A stretch of DNA of 50,945 bases from contig NZ_LMOU01000001.1 in assembly GCF_001423615.1 (NCBI RefSeq), positions 1 to 50,945 on the forward strand, written 5' to 3'. Positions 35,801 to 44,718 of the stretch are shown piece after piece. This DNA comes from Microbacterium sp. Leaf159. Its GTDB lineage: Bacteria; Actinomycetota; Actinomycetes; Actinomycetales; Microbacteriaceae. The position numbers and the translations under genes were made by a program. The stretch's first letter is position 1, and every line of letters begins with the position of its first letter. Under the pieces are notes generated by a model. The model did no database searches. It saw only the letters and a program-made list of their open reading frames with translations, and was not told where the DNA came from.

Positions 35801-36282
35801 TGGTAACCCTCCAACCCGTCGGCAAGCACGAGCAGATGGTCGCCGATCGGATCGGGGGTGCCCCGCTGCGGCGCGTCGAGTCCGAGCGAGAGCTCGGCTC
35901 CGTACACGGTCTGCACCTTCACATCCATCAGCTCTGCGACCTCGGCGAAGCGGGCCGCACCGTAGAAGCCGTCGTGGTCGGTGAGTGCCAGAGCGGTCAG
36001 GCCCAGCCGCTCGGCCTCGGCGAGGAGGTCTTCGGGTGAGGAGGCCCCGTCGAGGAAGGAATACGACGAATGCGCATGCAGCTCGGCGTAGGGGACGGCG
36101 CCCGTCGGCCGCTCGACCGTGGTCGGAGGATTCCTCTTGCGTCGGGTGCTGATGGGGCCGGGGTCCGGTCGTGTGCCCGGTCGCGTGCTCGGCGGCGTCC
36201 CGCCGGTCGGGTAGGGCGACTCCTCACCGCTGAGGGTGCGTTCCAGCTCGTTCCATGACAGAGGCGGATTGTGCCAGCCCAT
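32809..36282 (-). CDS. dnaE2: Error-prone DNA polymerase DnaE2 (ImuC)
   Basis: C-family polymerase alpha subunit used for mutagenic bypass; 1157 residues. An N-terminal PHP domain ([17 protein letters not shown]) follows a 65-residue Pro/Thr/Arg-rich leader. The palm has [20 protein letters not shown] with the catalytic acids; a helix-hairpin-helix and a C-terminal OB domain ([20 protein letters not shown]) follow. The start ([10 protein letters not shown]) is chosen because its ATG shares one base with the imuB stop (TGATG). Third gene of imuA-imuB-dnaE2. Confidence 0.95.
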   Translation of the reverse strand: [1157 protein letters not shown]

Positions 36283-37820
36283 CAGCGATACCTCCCCTCG
36301 GCCCACCAGCGATCGCCCGTGCAGAAGACGAGCCAGGCGCGGTCATGATCGTCGATGATCTGCAGGCGGTGTCCTCGCTTTCCGCCGCCGGCATCCCATC
36401 GGCGCTCGTGGATGGGCCACGGGCCCGCCCACGCCTGCACATCGTCACCGTCTATGCGGGTCGGTGCCGCGGAGAGCGCCCCTCGCTCGTCGACGAGGAC
36501 AGTCGCACCATCGGGAGCGAGCACTCCGATCGGCCGAGGCGGTCGGAACACCTCCGCAGGAAGGGGATCCGGAAGGCTCCCCGGCCAGGGGCGCCCGGGG
36601 TCACGCGGTGCGACCGCGCGCTCTCCCCAGGGTGTGAGCACCTGTCGGTCGGCGAGCCAGCGCCCGCCGGAGAGCGCTGCGGTGACGACGCCCTCGTGGC
36701 CGAGCATCGTCTGCACGCGGGAGATGGCGTGGTGCAGGCGCTCGTCGGTGCCTGAGCCGAAGAGTCCCGGCTGGTGGTGTGCGGCATCATCGACGGCCAC
36801 AGGGGTGATGCGCACCAGTTCGATGCCGCCGAAAGCCCGTGCCTCATCGATCGGCTCCTTGGCGGACTCGGCCCCCAGAGCTTCGAGCTGCCAGCGCACC
36901 CTGTCTACGAGGTCGGCGGCATCGAAGCAGGTCGGGTGCAGCCAGGGGCGGGAGAACACGGTGCCGTTGTCGTCGATCAGGTCGATGCGCACCTCGGTGC
37001 ATACGACCGATGCGTCGCCGAGAGCGAGCATCACCGCATCTGCCGTCTGCCGGACCGCGAACGCCACCTGGTCGGCTCCGGCCAGAGCGGGCTCGAACTC
37101 GACGGAGCGCACGAGCTCGGGGTCGGGCGGTCGCGGCACCACGGCGCGGGAGTCCGCTCCGGCGGCGAGGGCGTGCAGACGGGCGCCGCGCTCGCCGAAA
37201 CGATCACGCACCTCGATCTCGTCGAGGCCGGCGAACTCGCCGAGCGTGCGCACCCCCAGTCGGATAAGAAGACCGGTGAGCTGTTCGTCGCGCAGCACGC
37301 TCACGGGCAGCGGGTCGAGGAAGTCCTTCGCGTGCCCCGCGGGCACGACGGTGCAGGGGGTGCGGCCCCTGGCGGCGAGCTCTGCCGTGAAGGGGCCGTC
37401 GGCGATGCCCACGCGAACCTCGGGGAAGCCGGCGTCGGCGAGGACGTCGATCAGCGCCCTGCCTGCTTCGGCCTCACCGTCGTGGTACCGGGAGATGCCC
37501 CGCGCGCGCACCGCCGCGAGCCCAGGACGCAGCAGGGCCGCACCGGGAGCGTGCTTCTCGATGAGCTGAAGCACCGGCAGGAAGGCCCGCTCATCTCTGG
37601 CGGCATCGTGGGGGAGCACTCGCAGCGACGAGATGTGCCCCTGTGCGACACGGCGACGCTGACCCGCGCGTACCCCGTGCTCCCTGGCCGATGCGGTGCA
37701 GGCGATGACGGTGTTCGCCTGTACCAGGGCTGTCGGCGCATGCGGTGGGGGTCCGCCCAGAGCAGCTCGCAACGGCCAGTCGGGGAACCACAGGACCAGG
37801 ACGCGGAGAGGCGAGGTCAT
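36282..37820 (-). CDS. imuB: ImuB, Y-family-like mutasome subunit
   Basis: A 512-residue protein that resembles Y-family polymerases (VLVLWFPDWPLRAALGG at the N-terminus) but lacks the usual DxD metal site, as known for ImuB, which acts as a scaffold. A beta-clamp binding motif, QPGLF, is at residues 350-354. The start MTSPLRVLVL at 37820 overlaps the imuA stop by four bases (ATGA); a 74-residue upstream extension is rejected as imuA shadow. Confidence 0.93.
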   Translation of the reverse strand: MTSPLRVLVLWFPDWPLRAALGGPPPHAPTALVQANTVIACTASAREHGVRAGQRRRVAQGHISSLRVLPHDAARDERAFLPVLQLIEKHAPGAALLRPGLAAVRARGISRYHDGEAEAGRALIDVLADAGFPEVRVGIADGPFTAELAARGRTPCTVVPAGHAKDFLDPLPVSVLRDEQLTGLLIRLGVRTLGEFAGLDEIEVRDRFGERGARLHALAAGADSRAVVPRPPDPELVRSVEFEPALAGADQVAFAVRQTADAVMLALGDASVVCTEVRIDLIDDNGTVFSRPWLHPTCFDAADLVDRVRWQLEALGAESAKEPIDEARAFGGIELVRITPVAVDDAAHHQPGLFGSGTDERLHHAISRVQTMLGHEGVVTAALSGGRWLADRQVLTPWGERAVAPRDPGRPWPGSLPDPLPAEVFRPPRPIGVLAPDGATVLVDERGALSAAPTRIDGDDVQAWAGPWPIHERRWDAGGGKRGHRLQIIDDHDRAWLVFCTGDRWWAEGRYR

Positions 37821-38614
37821 CCGGCCACCGCCAGGCGTGGGTACTCGAGCGGGGTGCCGGCTCCACCGCGCAGGCCGTGCAGCGTGGTCGGCTCGGTCGT
37901 GATCTCTCCGACGCTCTTCTCGGTCGGCAGCTCTTCGACCGCTCCGTGTGTTCCGGGAAGGCGCACACGAACGCTCGAGGACAACGGGCTGTGCCGCGTC
38001 CTCGCGGTCACGGTCGCCGTCGATCCCTCGATCAGCCCCCACCCCTCGCCGACCCCGAGCCAGTGCTGGTCATGGAGCCGGATCGCGCCCTCGCTCTGCG
38101 GCCAGGCACCTGTGGCGGTGGACTCGGTGACCAGGAGCGTGCTCCCACGGTCGCGGAGTCGGGCGCTCAGGCGGGACACATCGGCATCGCGTGCCCTGCT
38201 GCCCGGCTGCACGGCGATCAGCGGGACGACCTCGGCGAGTGCGGAGGTCGCGGCGAGCCAGCGGTCTCCCGGCTCGGGGACGAGGATGAGTCGGGCGAGC
38301 TCGATTCCGAAGGCGGCTGCGGCCTCGACCCCCAGCGTGGGCATACCGACCACGGCGCACCAGAGCCCCTTGCTCGACGCGGCGGCGAGCAAGGCGAGGA
38401 TGAGGCTGGGCGAGGGGGAGACGGTATAGGCCGTGCCGGTCTGCAGCCCCTCTTCGGGAAGCAGGGAGGAGAAGGCCGGATCGAGGGGCAGCAGCGGATG
38501 CTCGCTGCGTCTGCGCTGCATGCGGCTGATCTCCCGGCGCAGCCGAAGCACCTCTCCGGCGCGGGAGTCGCCAGCCGGAGAGAGCGCGGTCACCGCATCG
38601 AGCCCGATCCCCAT
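37817..38614 (-). CDS. imuA: ImuA-type RecA-fold mutasome accessory protein
   Basis: A 265-residue protein with a RecA-like core (LQTGTAYTVSPSPSLILALL and VVPLIAVQPGSRARDADVSR) but no complete Walker A. In mycobacteria ImuA' is needed for the induced mutagenesis carried out by ImuB and DnaE2. It is the first gene of the operon and is preceded by a LexA-like box ten bases upstream of the ATG. Confidence 0.88.
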   Translation of the reverse strand: MGIGLDAVTALSPAGDSRAGEVLRLRREISRMQRRRSEHPLLPLDPAFSSLLPEEGLQTGTAYTVSPSPSLILALLAAASSKGLWCAVVGMPTLGVEAAAAFGIELARLILVPEPGDRWLAATSALAEVVPLIAVQPGSRARDADVSRLSARLRDRGSTLLVTESTATGAWPQSEGAIRLHDQHWLGVGEGWGLIEGSTATVTARTRHSPLSSSVRVRLPGTHGAVEELPTEKSVGEITTEPTTLHGLRGGAGTPLEYPRLAVAG

Positions 38615-38624
38615 GAATCCATCC

Positions 38625-38640
38625 TCGAATATATGTACTA
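38625..38640 (-). promoter_or_regulatory. Candidate SOS (LexA) box of imuA-imuB-dnaE2
   Basis: On the minus strand TAGTACATATATTCGA, 9 of 12 arm positions matching TCGAAC-N4-GTTCGA. LexA control of this operon is established in mycobacteria. A separate 8-base palindrome, GTTCGAAC, lies at 38668-38675. Confidence 0.65.
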
Positions 38641-38734
38641 ATAAAGCAACTGGAGATGATCACGATAGTTCGAACCTCCGACATGGAAGCGGACGGTTAT
38701 CCACACCCGGTCGAGGACGGCATCCGTCTTCTCC

Positions 38735-38740
38735 TACCCT
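38735..38740 (+). promoter_or_regulatory. -10 box (TACCCT), leaderless promoter
   Basis: Ends seven bases before the ATG at 38747; no ribosome-binding site lies between. Confidence 0.55.
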
Positions 38741-38746
38741 TCCGGG

Positions 38747-39217
38747 ATGGATCTCCGCAGCGTGCTCGTCGTGACCGTCCACCTGATGCTGTTCGCGGTC
38801 GGCTGCCGGCTCGTCGTGGTCGACATCCGCACCCATCGGCTGCCGGACCGGATCGTCCTGCCGACCCTCGCTGCCCTCCTCGCGCTCACGGCGGCCGACG
38901 CCCTCGTGCTCGGCGACAGCGGTGCGCTGACCAGAGCCGCACTCGGGATGCTGATCCTCGGCGGCTTCTACGCGATGCTCCGCCTGCTCGGGCGAGAGGG
39001 GATGGGCGGGGGAGACGTCAAGCTCGCCGCCGTGATCGGTCTGGTGCTCGGATGGCACAGCTGGCAGGCGCTCGCCGTGGGCGCGGCTTCGGCCTTCGTC
39101 CTCGGAGCGCTGTACGCGCTGGCGCTGATGGCATCGCACGCGGCCGACCGATCCACGCGCATCGCCTTCGGGCCGTGGATGATCCTCGGCACCCTCCTGG
39201 GCATACTCGGGGGATGA
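38747..39217 (+). CDS. Small A24 (prepilin-peptidase-like) membrane protein
   Basis: A 156-residue membrane protein with about five or six hydrophobic helices. The two aspartates of A24 peptidases are present in DIRTHRLPD and GMGGGDVKLA. It lacks the N-terminal methylase domain of PilD, so it resembles TadV-type peptidases. No pilin, secretion ATPase or other pilus gene is visible in this window. Function as a pilin processing enzyme is inferred. Confidence 0.82.
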   Translation: MDLRSVLVVTVHLMLFAVGCRLVVVDIRTHRLPDRIVLPTLAALLALTAADALVLGDSGALTRAALGMLILGGFYAMLRLLGREGMGGGDVKLAAVIGLVLGWHSWQALAVGAASAFVLGALYALALMASHAADRSTRIAFGPWMILGTLLGILGG

Positions 39218-39240
39218 CCCCTCATCCGCGACGACGGGGA

Positions 39241-39246
39241 TAGGGT
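39241..39246 (+). promoter_or_regulatory. -10 box (TAGGGT), leaderless promoter
   Basis: Ends seven bases before the ATG at 39253, which leaves no room for a ribosome-binding site. Confidence 0.6.
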
Positions 39247-39252
39247 GAGCAC

Positions 39253-39465
39253 ATGGCACTCGCACGACTTCACGGCGGCCCGCTCGACGGGCAGATCATT
39301 CCTCTCGACGACGCGGACGACAAGCTGATCGTCCCCTACAGCGAGACCCAGGTGGTGTACAACCGACGCGGTGAGGAGCAGAACACCGGCGACGCCGACG
39401 GCCCCACCGAGATCGACTACTGGTTCGAGGAGTCCCTCGAGGACCTCACCCTCACGGATGACTGA
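39253..39465 (+). CDS. Small conserved protein with GGPLDG motif, 70 residues
   Basis: Begins MALARLHGGPLDGQIIPLDD and ends in an acidic tail. The HGGPLDG start followed by a Tyr-rich middle (VPYSETQVVYNRRG) is a pattern seen in many short actinobacterial proteins of unknown role. Its stop is eight bases inside the CYTH gene, so the two are likely co-translated. Confidence 0.75.
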   Translation: MALARLHGGPLDGQIIPLDDADDKLIVPYSETQVVYNRRGEEQNTGDADGPTEIDYWFEESLEDLTLTDD

Positions 39466-40102
39466 GAGCGGCACTCCTTCGCAGTCCGGCTCCGAGCCGA
39501 CCAGGGTCGTCGAGGTCGAGCGCAAGTACGACGTCGACGAGGCCACGCCTCTTCCCGAGTGGGACGGGCTGCCCGGTGTCGACGCGGTGTCCGAGGGCGA
39601 GGTGCGCGAGCTCGACGCCCGCTATCTCGACACCGATGACGCCGAGCTCTCGCGTGCCGGAGTGGCGCTTCGTCGCCGCACCGGCGGCCCGGATGCCGGA
39701 TGGCACATCAAAGGACCCCGCGAAGGTGACGGGCGTCTCGAGATCGGCTGGCCTCTGGGCGACGACGACAGCATCCCGGATGCGGTGACCGACACCCTCT
39801 CCCGATGGACGACGGGGCGGTTGACGCCGCTCGCGCGCATCGAGAACAGCCGCACCGCCTATCTGCTCTCGGGGGCCGACGGCGTGATCGCCGAGTTCGT
39901 CGACGATCGGGTCCGCGCGACCGACCTCCGGCAGGACGTCCTGCGCGAGTGGCGTGAGTGGGAGTTCGAACTCGGCCCGGCCGCCCCGGCGGATGCGGCA
40001 GGGCGCGAGGCTCTGTTCGATGCCGTCGAGAGGGCGATCTTCGCCGTCGGCGGTCGTGAGGCGGAATCCGGCTCGAAGCTCGCCCGTGCTCTCGGTTTCT
40101 GA
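39458..40102 (+). CDS. CYTH domain protein (triphosphate-tunnel family)
   Basis: A 214-residue protein of the CYTH/TTM superfamily. The ExExK signature is VEVERKYDVD near the N-terminus; conserved pairs follow in YLDTDDAELSRAGVALRRR and WHIKGPREGDGRLEI. Members hydrolyse inorganic triphosphate or thiamine triphosphate or bind polyphosphate; which applies here cannot be told. The ATG overlaps the preceding gene by eight bases. Confidence 0.87.
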   Translation: MTESGTPSQSGSEPTRVVEVERKYDVDEATPLPEWDGLPGVDAVSEGEVRELDARYLDTDDAELSRAGVALRRRTGGPDAGWHIKGPREGDGRLEIGWPLGDDDSIPDAVTDTLSRWTTGRLTPLARIENSRTAYLLSGADGVIAEFVDDRVRATDLRQDVLREWREWEFELGPAAPADAAGREALFDAVERAIFAVGGREAESGSKLARALGF

Positions 40103-40147
40103 CACACGGCGCAAGCCCCTTCCGTCTCGACGCGCGATGGTGCTTGA

Positions 40148-41311
40148 GTGACTGACATGAGCCGTTCCGCCGTCCTCCGCTCGCTGCAGACGATCGTTCC
40201 CGACACTGTCCTCGAGCAGAACGAGGTGCGCGAGATCTTCGCCTCGCAGCCGGATGTCGGAAGGCTCGCGCAGCGGATCATCGGAGCCTCATTCAACGGT
40301 TCGGGTATCGACACGCGGCACACGGTCATCGACGAGTTCTCGTCGCATCCGCAGCCGGACGAGCCGATCTTCTTCGAGCGGGAGAAGAACCTTCTCCGCT
40401 CGCCCGGGACCAAGGCGCGCAACGACCTCTACGTGCGGGAGGCGTCGCGTCTCTTCGTCGAGGTCGCGCGCCGCGCCCTGGATGCCGATCCGGACGTGTC
40501 CGCCGCCGACATCACGCACGTCATCACGGCATCGTGCACGGGCTTCCACGCCCCCGGCCCGGAGTACGAGATCGTGCGAGGGCTCGGGCTCCCGGACAGC
40601 GTGCAGCGCTATCACCTGGGGTTCATGGGGTGCTACGCGTCGATGCCGGCGCTCCGCGCCGCGAGCCAGTTCTGCGCGGCCGACCCCGACGCCGTGGTCC
40701 TGGTCGTCAGCGTCGAGCTGTGCACGGTGCACCTGAGATCGACCGAGGATCCGGACCTCATCGTCGCCAATTCCCTCTTCGCCGACGGAGCGGCCGCGGG
40801 CATCGTCACGGCTCGTGATCTTCCCACGCCGGCTCCGGGGGTCCGTCTCGACGGCTTCCACACGGCGATCGCCGCAGAGGGCGAGCAGGACATGGCGTGG
40901 ACGATCGGCGACAACGGCTTCGAGATGATCCTGTCGACCAGGGTGCCGCAGATCATCGGCGAGACCATCGTCGGGGCGATCCGCCCGCTCTACGCCCGCG
41001 AAGGAGAACTCGCCGAGGCCTTCGACGAGGGACGGGTCGGGGATCGCGTCGAGCACTGGGCCATCCATCCCGGTGGCCGGAGCATCCTCGATCGGGTGCA
41101 GGAGCGACTGAATCTCTCGGATGCTCAGCTGCATCCCGCGCGCGAGACACTGCGGGTGAACGGCAACATGTCGAGTGCGACGATCCTGTTCGTCATCAAG
41201 CGCATCCTGGATGACGGCGCAGCCGAGGGGTCGCGCGTCGCGGCGATGGCCTTCGGGCCGGGGCTGACAGCCGAGAGTGCCCTGATGACGGTCGCCGCCG
41301 GCGTCGCATGA
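40148..41311 (+). CDS. Type III polyketide synthase
   Basis: Chalcone-synthase-like enzyme, 387 residues. The catalytic triad is intact: Cys162 in GFMGCYASM, His307 in WAIHPGG and Asn340 in NGNMSSAT. It would extend an acyl-CoA starter with malonyl-CoA to a resorcinol or pyrone. The GTG at 40148 is used, with a later ATG (40157) possible. The stop overlaps a methyltransferase gene as ATGA. The family is known for alkylresorcinol synthesis in actinobacteria; product unknown. Confidence 0.93.
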   Translation: MTDMSRSAVLRSLQTIVPDTVLEQNEVREIFASQPDVGRLAQRIIGASFNGSGIDTRHTVIDEFSSHPQPDEPIFFEREKNLLRSPGTKARNDLYVREASRLFVEVARRALDADPDVSAADITHVITASCTGFHAPGPEYEIVRGLGLPDSVQRYHLGFMGCYASMPALRAASQFCAADPDAVVLVVSVELCTVHLRSTEDPDLIVANSLFADGAAAGIVTARDLPTPAPGVRLDGFHTAIAAEGEQDMAWTIGDNGFEMILSTRVPQIIGETIVGAIRPLYAREGELAEAFDEGRVGDRVEHWAIHPGGRSILDRVQERLNLSDAQLHPARETLRVNGNMSSATILFVIKRILDDGAAEGSRVAAMAFGPGLTAESALMTVAAGVA

Positions 41312-42018
41312 GGCACGACCTCTCGATCCGCGCATCCGATGCGCGAGAGCTCATGGACGACCCCGACGCGGACATCGCGATGCTCGAGCGCACCTACGAG
41401 CGCTTCCGCCTCGTGAACGCCCTGGTGTCGGGTCCTGGGGGGTTCTATCGACGAGACATCCGTCCCCGTGCTCGGCGCGGTCCTCTCCGCATCCTCGACA
41501 TCGGGGCCGGCGGCGGCGACGTGTGCCGGATGATCGCGGCGAAGCTGCGCCGCGACGGACTGACCGCCGAGATCACCGCGCTGGACGCGGATGAGCGCGC
41601 CATCCGGTGGGCCGCCGGTCACGACGGGGGATCCGGCGTGCGGTACCGCTGCGCTCTGTCGGAGGAACTCGTCGCGGAGGGGGAGCAGTACGACGTGGTC
41701 TTCTCGAACCACCTGCTTCATCACCTCACGGAGCAGGAGCTGCAGAGCCTGCTGCTCGACTCGCGACGCCTCGTCGGCGAAGACGGGATGGTGGTGCATC
41801 GCGACATCGCCCGAAGTCGGGCCGCGTACGCGCTCTACGGTGCGATGACCTGGCTCTTCTCAGGAACGCTCTTGCGAGGATCGTTCATCCGAGAGGACGG
41901 CCTCATCAGCATCCGCCGCTCGTACACGCCGAAAGAGCTGACGTCGATCGCGCCGTCCGGATGGACCGTGCGGTTCGCTCTTCCGTCGCGGCTCGAGCTG
42001 CGGCGCGCCGGACGGTGA
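41308..42018 (+). CDS. SAM-dependent methyltransferase paired with the type III PKS
   Basis: A 236-residue class I methyltransferase. SAM motif I is ILDIGAGGGDVCRM (about residues 53-66), motif II ITALDADERAI, and VVFSNHLLHHL marks motif IV. Translational coupling to the PKS (ATGA at 41308) says it modifies the PKS product, by O- or C-methylation. It is followed by a terminator, so the operon ends here. The FAD monooxygenase often found third in such clusters is absent. Confidence 0.9.
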   Translation: MRHDLSIRASDARELMDDPDADIAMLERTYERFRLVNALVSGPGGFYRRDIRPRARRGPLRILDIGAGGGDVCRMIAAKLRRDGLTAEITALDADERAIRWAAGHDGGSGVRYRCALSEELVAEGEQYDVVFSNHLLHHLTEQELQSLLLDSRRLVGEDGMVVHRDIARSRAAYALYGAMTWLFSGTLLRGSFIREDGLISIRRSYTPKELTSIAPSGWTVRFALPSRLELRRAGR

Positions 42019-42020
42019 CG

Positions 42021-42061
42021 CACGAAGGCCCGGTCACGCGTGAGCGTGCCGGGCCTTCGTG
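42021..42061. terminator. Bidirectional hairpin between PKS operon and lpdA
   Basis: CACGAAGGCCCGG (42021-42033) pairs perfectly with 42049-42061, with a further inner ACG/CGT pairing. It sits between the convergent methyltransferase and lpdA stops. Confidence 0.85.
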
Positions 42062-42075
42062 CTGATCGGGTGGGA

Positions 42076-43473
<1,398 letters not shown>

Positions 43474-43479
43474 GCCTTA

Positions 43480-43485
43480 AGCCTA
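43480..43485 (-). promoter_or_regulatory. -10 box (TAGGCT), leaderless lpdA promoter
   Basis: On the minus strand TAGGCT ends seven bases before the lpdA ATG, and its TAG is at the same time the copC stop codon. Confidence 0.6.
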
Positions 43486-44133
43486 TCGCTCCGTGGGGGC
43501 GTCGGAATCGGTCGATCCGGGGCTGCGGCGACCGCGGATCACGAGCCAGACGACGATGCCGACGATCACGAGCACACCCGTGATCGCGAGTACCCAGATC
43601 ATGGTCGTCGCGGGGGACGAGTCGCTCTCCTCCGGTGCGGACGTGGCGTCCGTTCCGGGGCCGGCGGTCGCGGCGGGAGTCGGCTCGGCGGTCGTGGGCG
43701 ATGCCGTCGGCTCCGCGGTCGCGATGCTCTCCGTGCCGGTGGTGACGGTGAAGTCGAACTCGCCGGAGGTGGGGTGGCCGTCGCTCGATACGACCTTCCA
43801 GATCACGTGATAGGCGCCGGCCGGCGCCTCGGATGCGAGCGGCTGGGTGACGATCGCACCGTTCAGGGTCGGCGCACCATCGGTGACGGGGCTGCCCGCG
43901 GGGTCTGTCACGACGATCTCGGTCGCGCCTTCGCCGTCGATGAGCTTCGCGCTGAAGGTGAGGGTGAGCTCGGCCGGAAGCGTCTCGACCATGCTGTCCG
44001 CCTCGGGGGACGACGCGAGGAGGCTGTCGTGCGCTGAGGCGGAGAGCGGCGCGAACAGCACCAGGAACGCTGTCAGAAGGGCTGCTGCGAGAGCGATCGG
44101 GGCTGCGGGGAGGCGGCGAGCTGTGGTTTTCAC
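43483..44133 (-). CDS. CopC-domain copper-binding membrane-anchored protein
   Basis: A 216-residue secreted protein. A signal peptide (residues 1-34) ends in SASA before His35, which would be the N-terminal copper ligand of the mature CopC domain (HDSLLASSPEADS). DGHPTSGEF supplies the second His. A Thr/Pro/Ala-rich linker leads to one transmembrane helix and a basic cytoplasmic tail (VIRGRRSP). Copper handling at the cell surface is inferred. No copD partner is next to it. Confidence 0.87.
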   Translation of the reverse strand: MKTTARRLPAAPIALAAALLTAFLVLFAPLSASAHDSLLASSPEADSMVETLPAELTLTFSAKLIDGEGATEIVVTDPAGSPVTDGAPTLNGAIVTQPLASEAPAGAYHVIWKVVSSDGHPTSGEFDFTVTTGTESIATAEPTASPTTAEPTPAATAGPGTDATSAPEESDSSPATTMIWVLAITGVLVIVGIVVWLVIRGRRSPGSTDSDAPTER

Positions 44134-44139
44134 ATGCTC

Positions 44140-44145
44140 AGCCTA
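44140..44145 (-). promoter_or_regulatory. -10 box (TAGGCT), leaderless copC promoter
   Basis: Ends seven bases before the GTG at 44133, identical in sequence and spacing to the lpdA promoter. Confidence 0.6.
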
Positions 44146-44207
44146 TGAAGCATCGGTATGCGATGGCTGAGTGTGAAGGGAGCTCCCGCACGGGGTCGCT
44201 GATCAGT

Positions 44208-44213
44208 TAGTCT
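44208..44213 (+). promoter_or_regulatory. Candidate -10 box (TAGTCT) for garA
   Basis: TAGTCT is followed by a short leader with the strong ribosome-binding site GGAGGACTAGGAGGG before the GTG at 44233, a normal leadered start unlike many neighbours. Confidence 0.5.
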
Positions 44214-44232
44214 GGAGGACTAGGAGGGCAAA

Positions 44233-44718
44233 GTGACAGACAGCGAAACCCGATCGGGCGGAGACGCCGCGATCCATCGTGCCGGCGAGCAGAGGCACGA
44301 CGTGACGCAGACGTTCGGGCATGACTCGGACCTTTCCTTCGTGCCCTTCGGCGCGGAGTTGACGGATGTGGAGCAGGCCGCGATCTCGGCCCTTCCCTCC
44401 GGTTCCGCATTGCTGCTGGTGCGCTCCGGAGCACTGGCGGGTGCGCGTTACCTGCTCGACACGGACGTGACGACCGTGGGTCGCCACCCCGAGGCGGACA
44501 TCTTCTTCGACGATGTGACCGTCTCGCGTCGTCACGCCGAGGTCACCCGCACCGGCTCGACTTTCGAGATCATCGATCAGCGCTCCCTCAACGGCACGTA
44601 CGTGAACGGTGAGCGCGTCGACCGCAGTGCTCTGGTCGACGGCACCGAGCTTCGCGTCGGCAAGTTCCGGCTGAACTTCTTCGCCTCTCCCGTCGATCGC
44701 GTCGCGGCGATCGACTGA
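44233..44718 (+). CDS. garA: FHA protein GarA/OdhI
   Basis: A 161-residue forkhead-associated protein. In related actinobacteria it inhibits 2-oxoglutarate dehydrogenase and controls glutamate metabolism, and is switched off when a Ser/Thr kinase phosphorylates a Thr near the N-terminus; DVTQTFGHD is the likely phospho-site here. The FHA domain shows TVGRHPEADI, VSRRHAEV and LNGTYVNG. Its TGA shares one base with the next ATG (TGATGG). Confidence 0.93.
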   Translation: MTDSETRSGGDAAIHRAGEQRHDVTQTFGHDSDLSFVPFGAELTDVEQAAISALPSGSALLLVRSGALAGARYLLDTDVTTVGRHPEADIFFDDVTVSRRHAEVTRTGSTFEIIDQRSLNGTYVNGERVDRSALVDGTELRVGKFRLNFFASPVDRVAAID

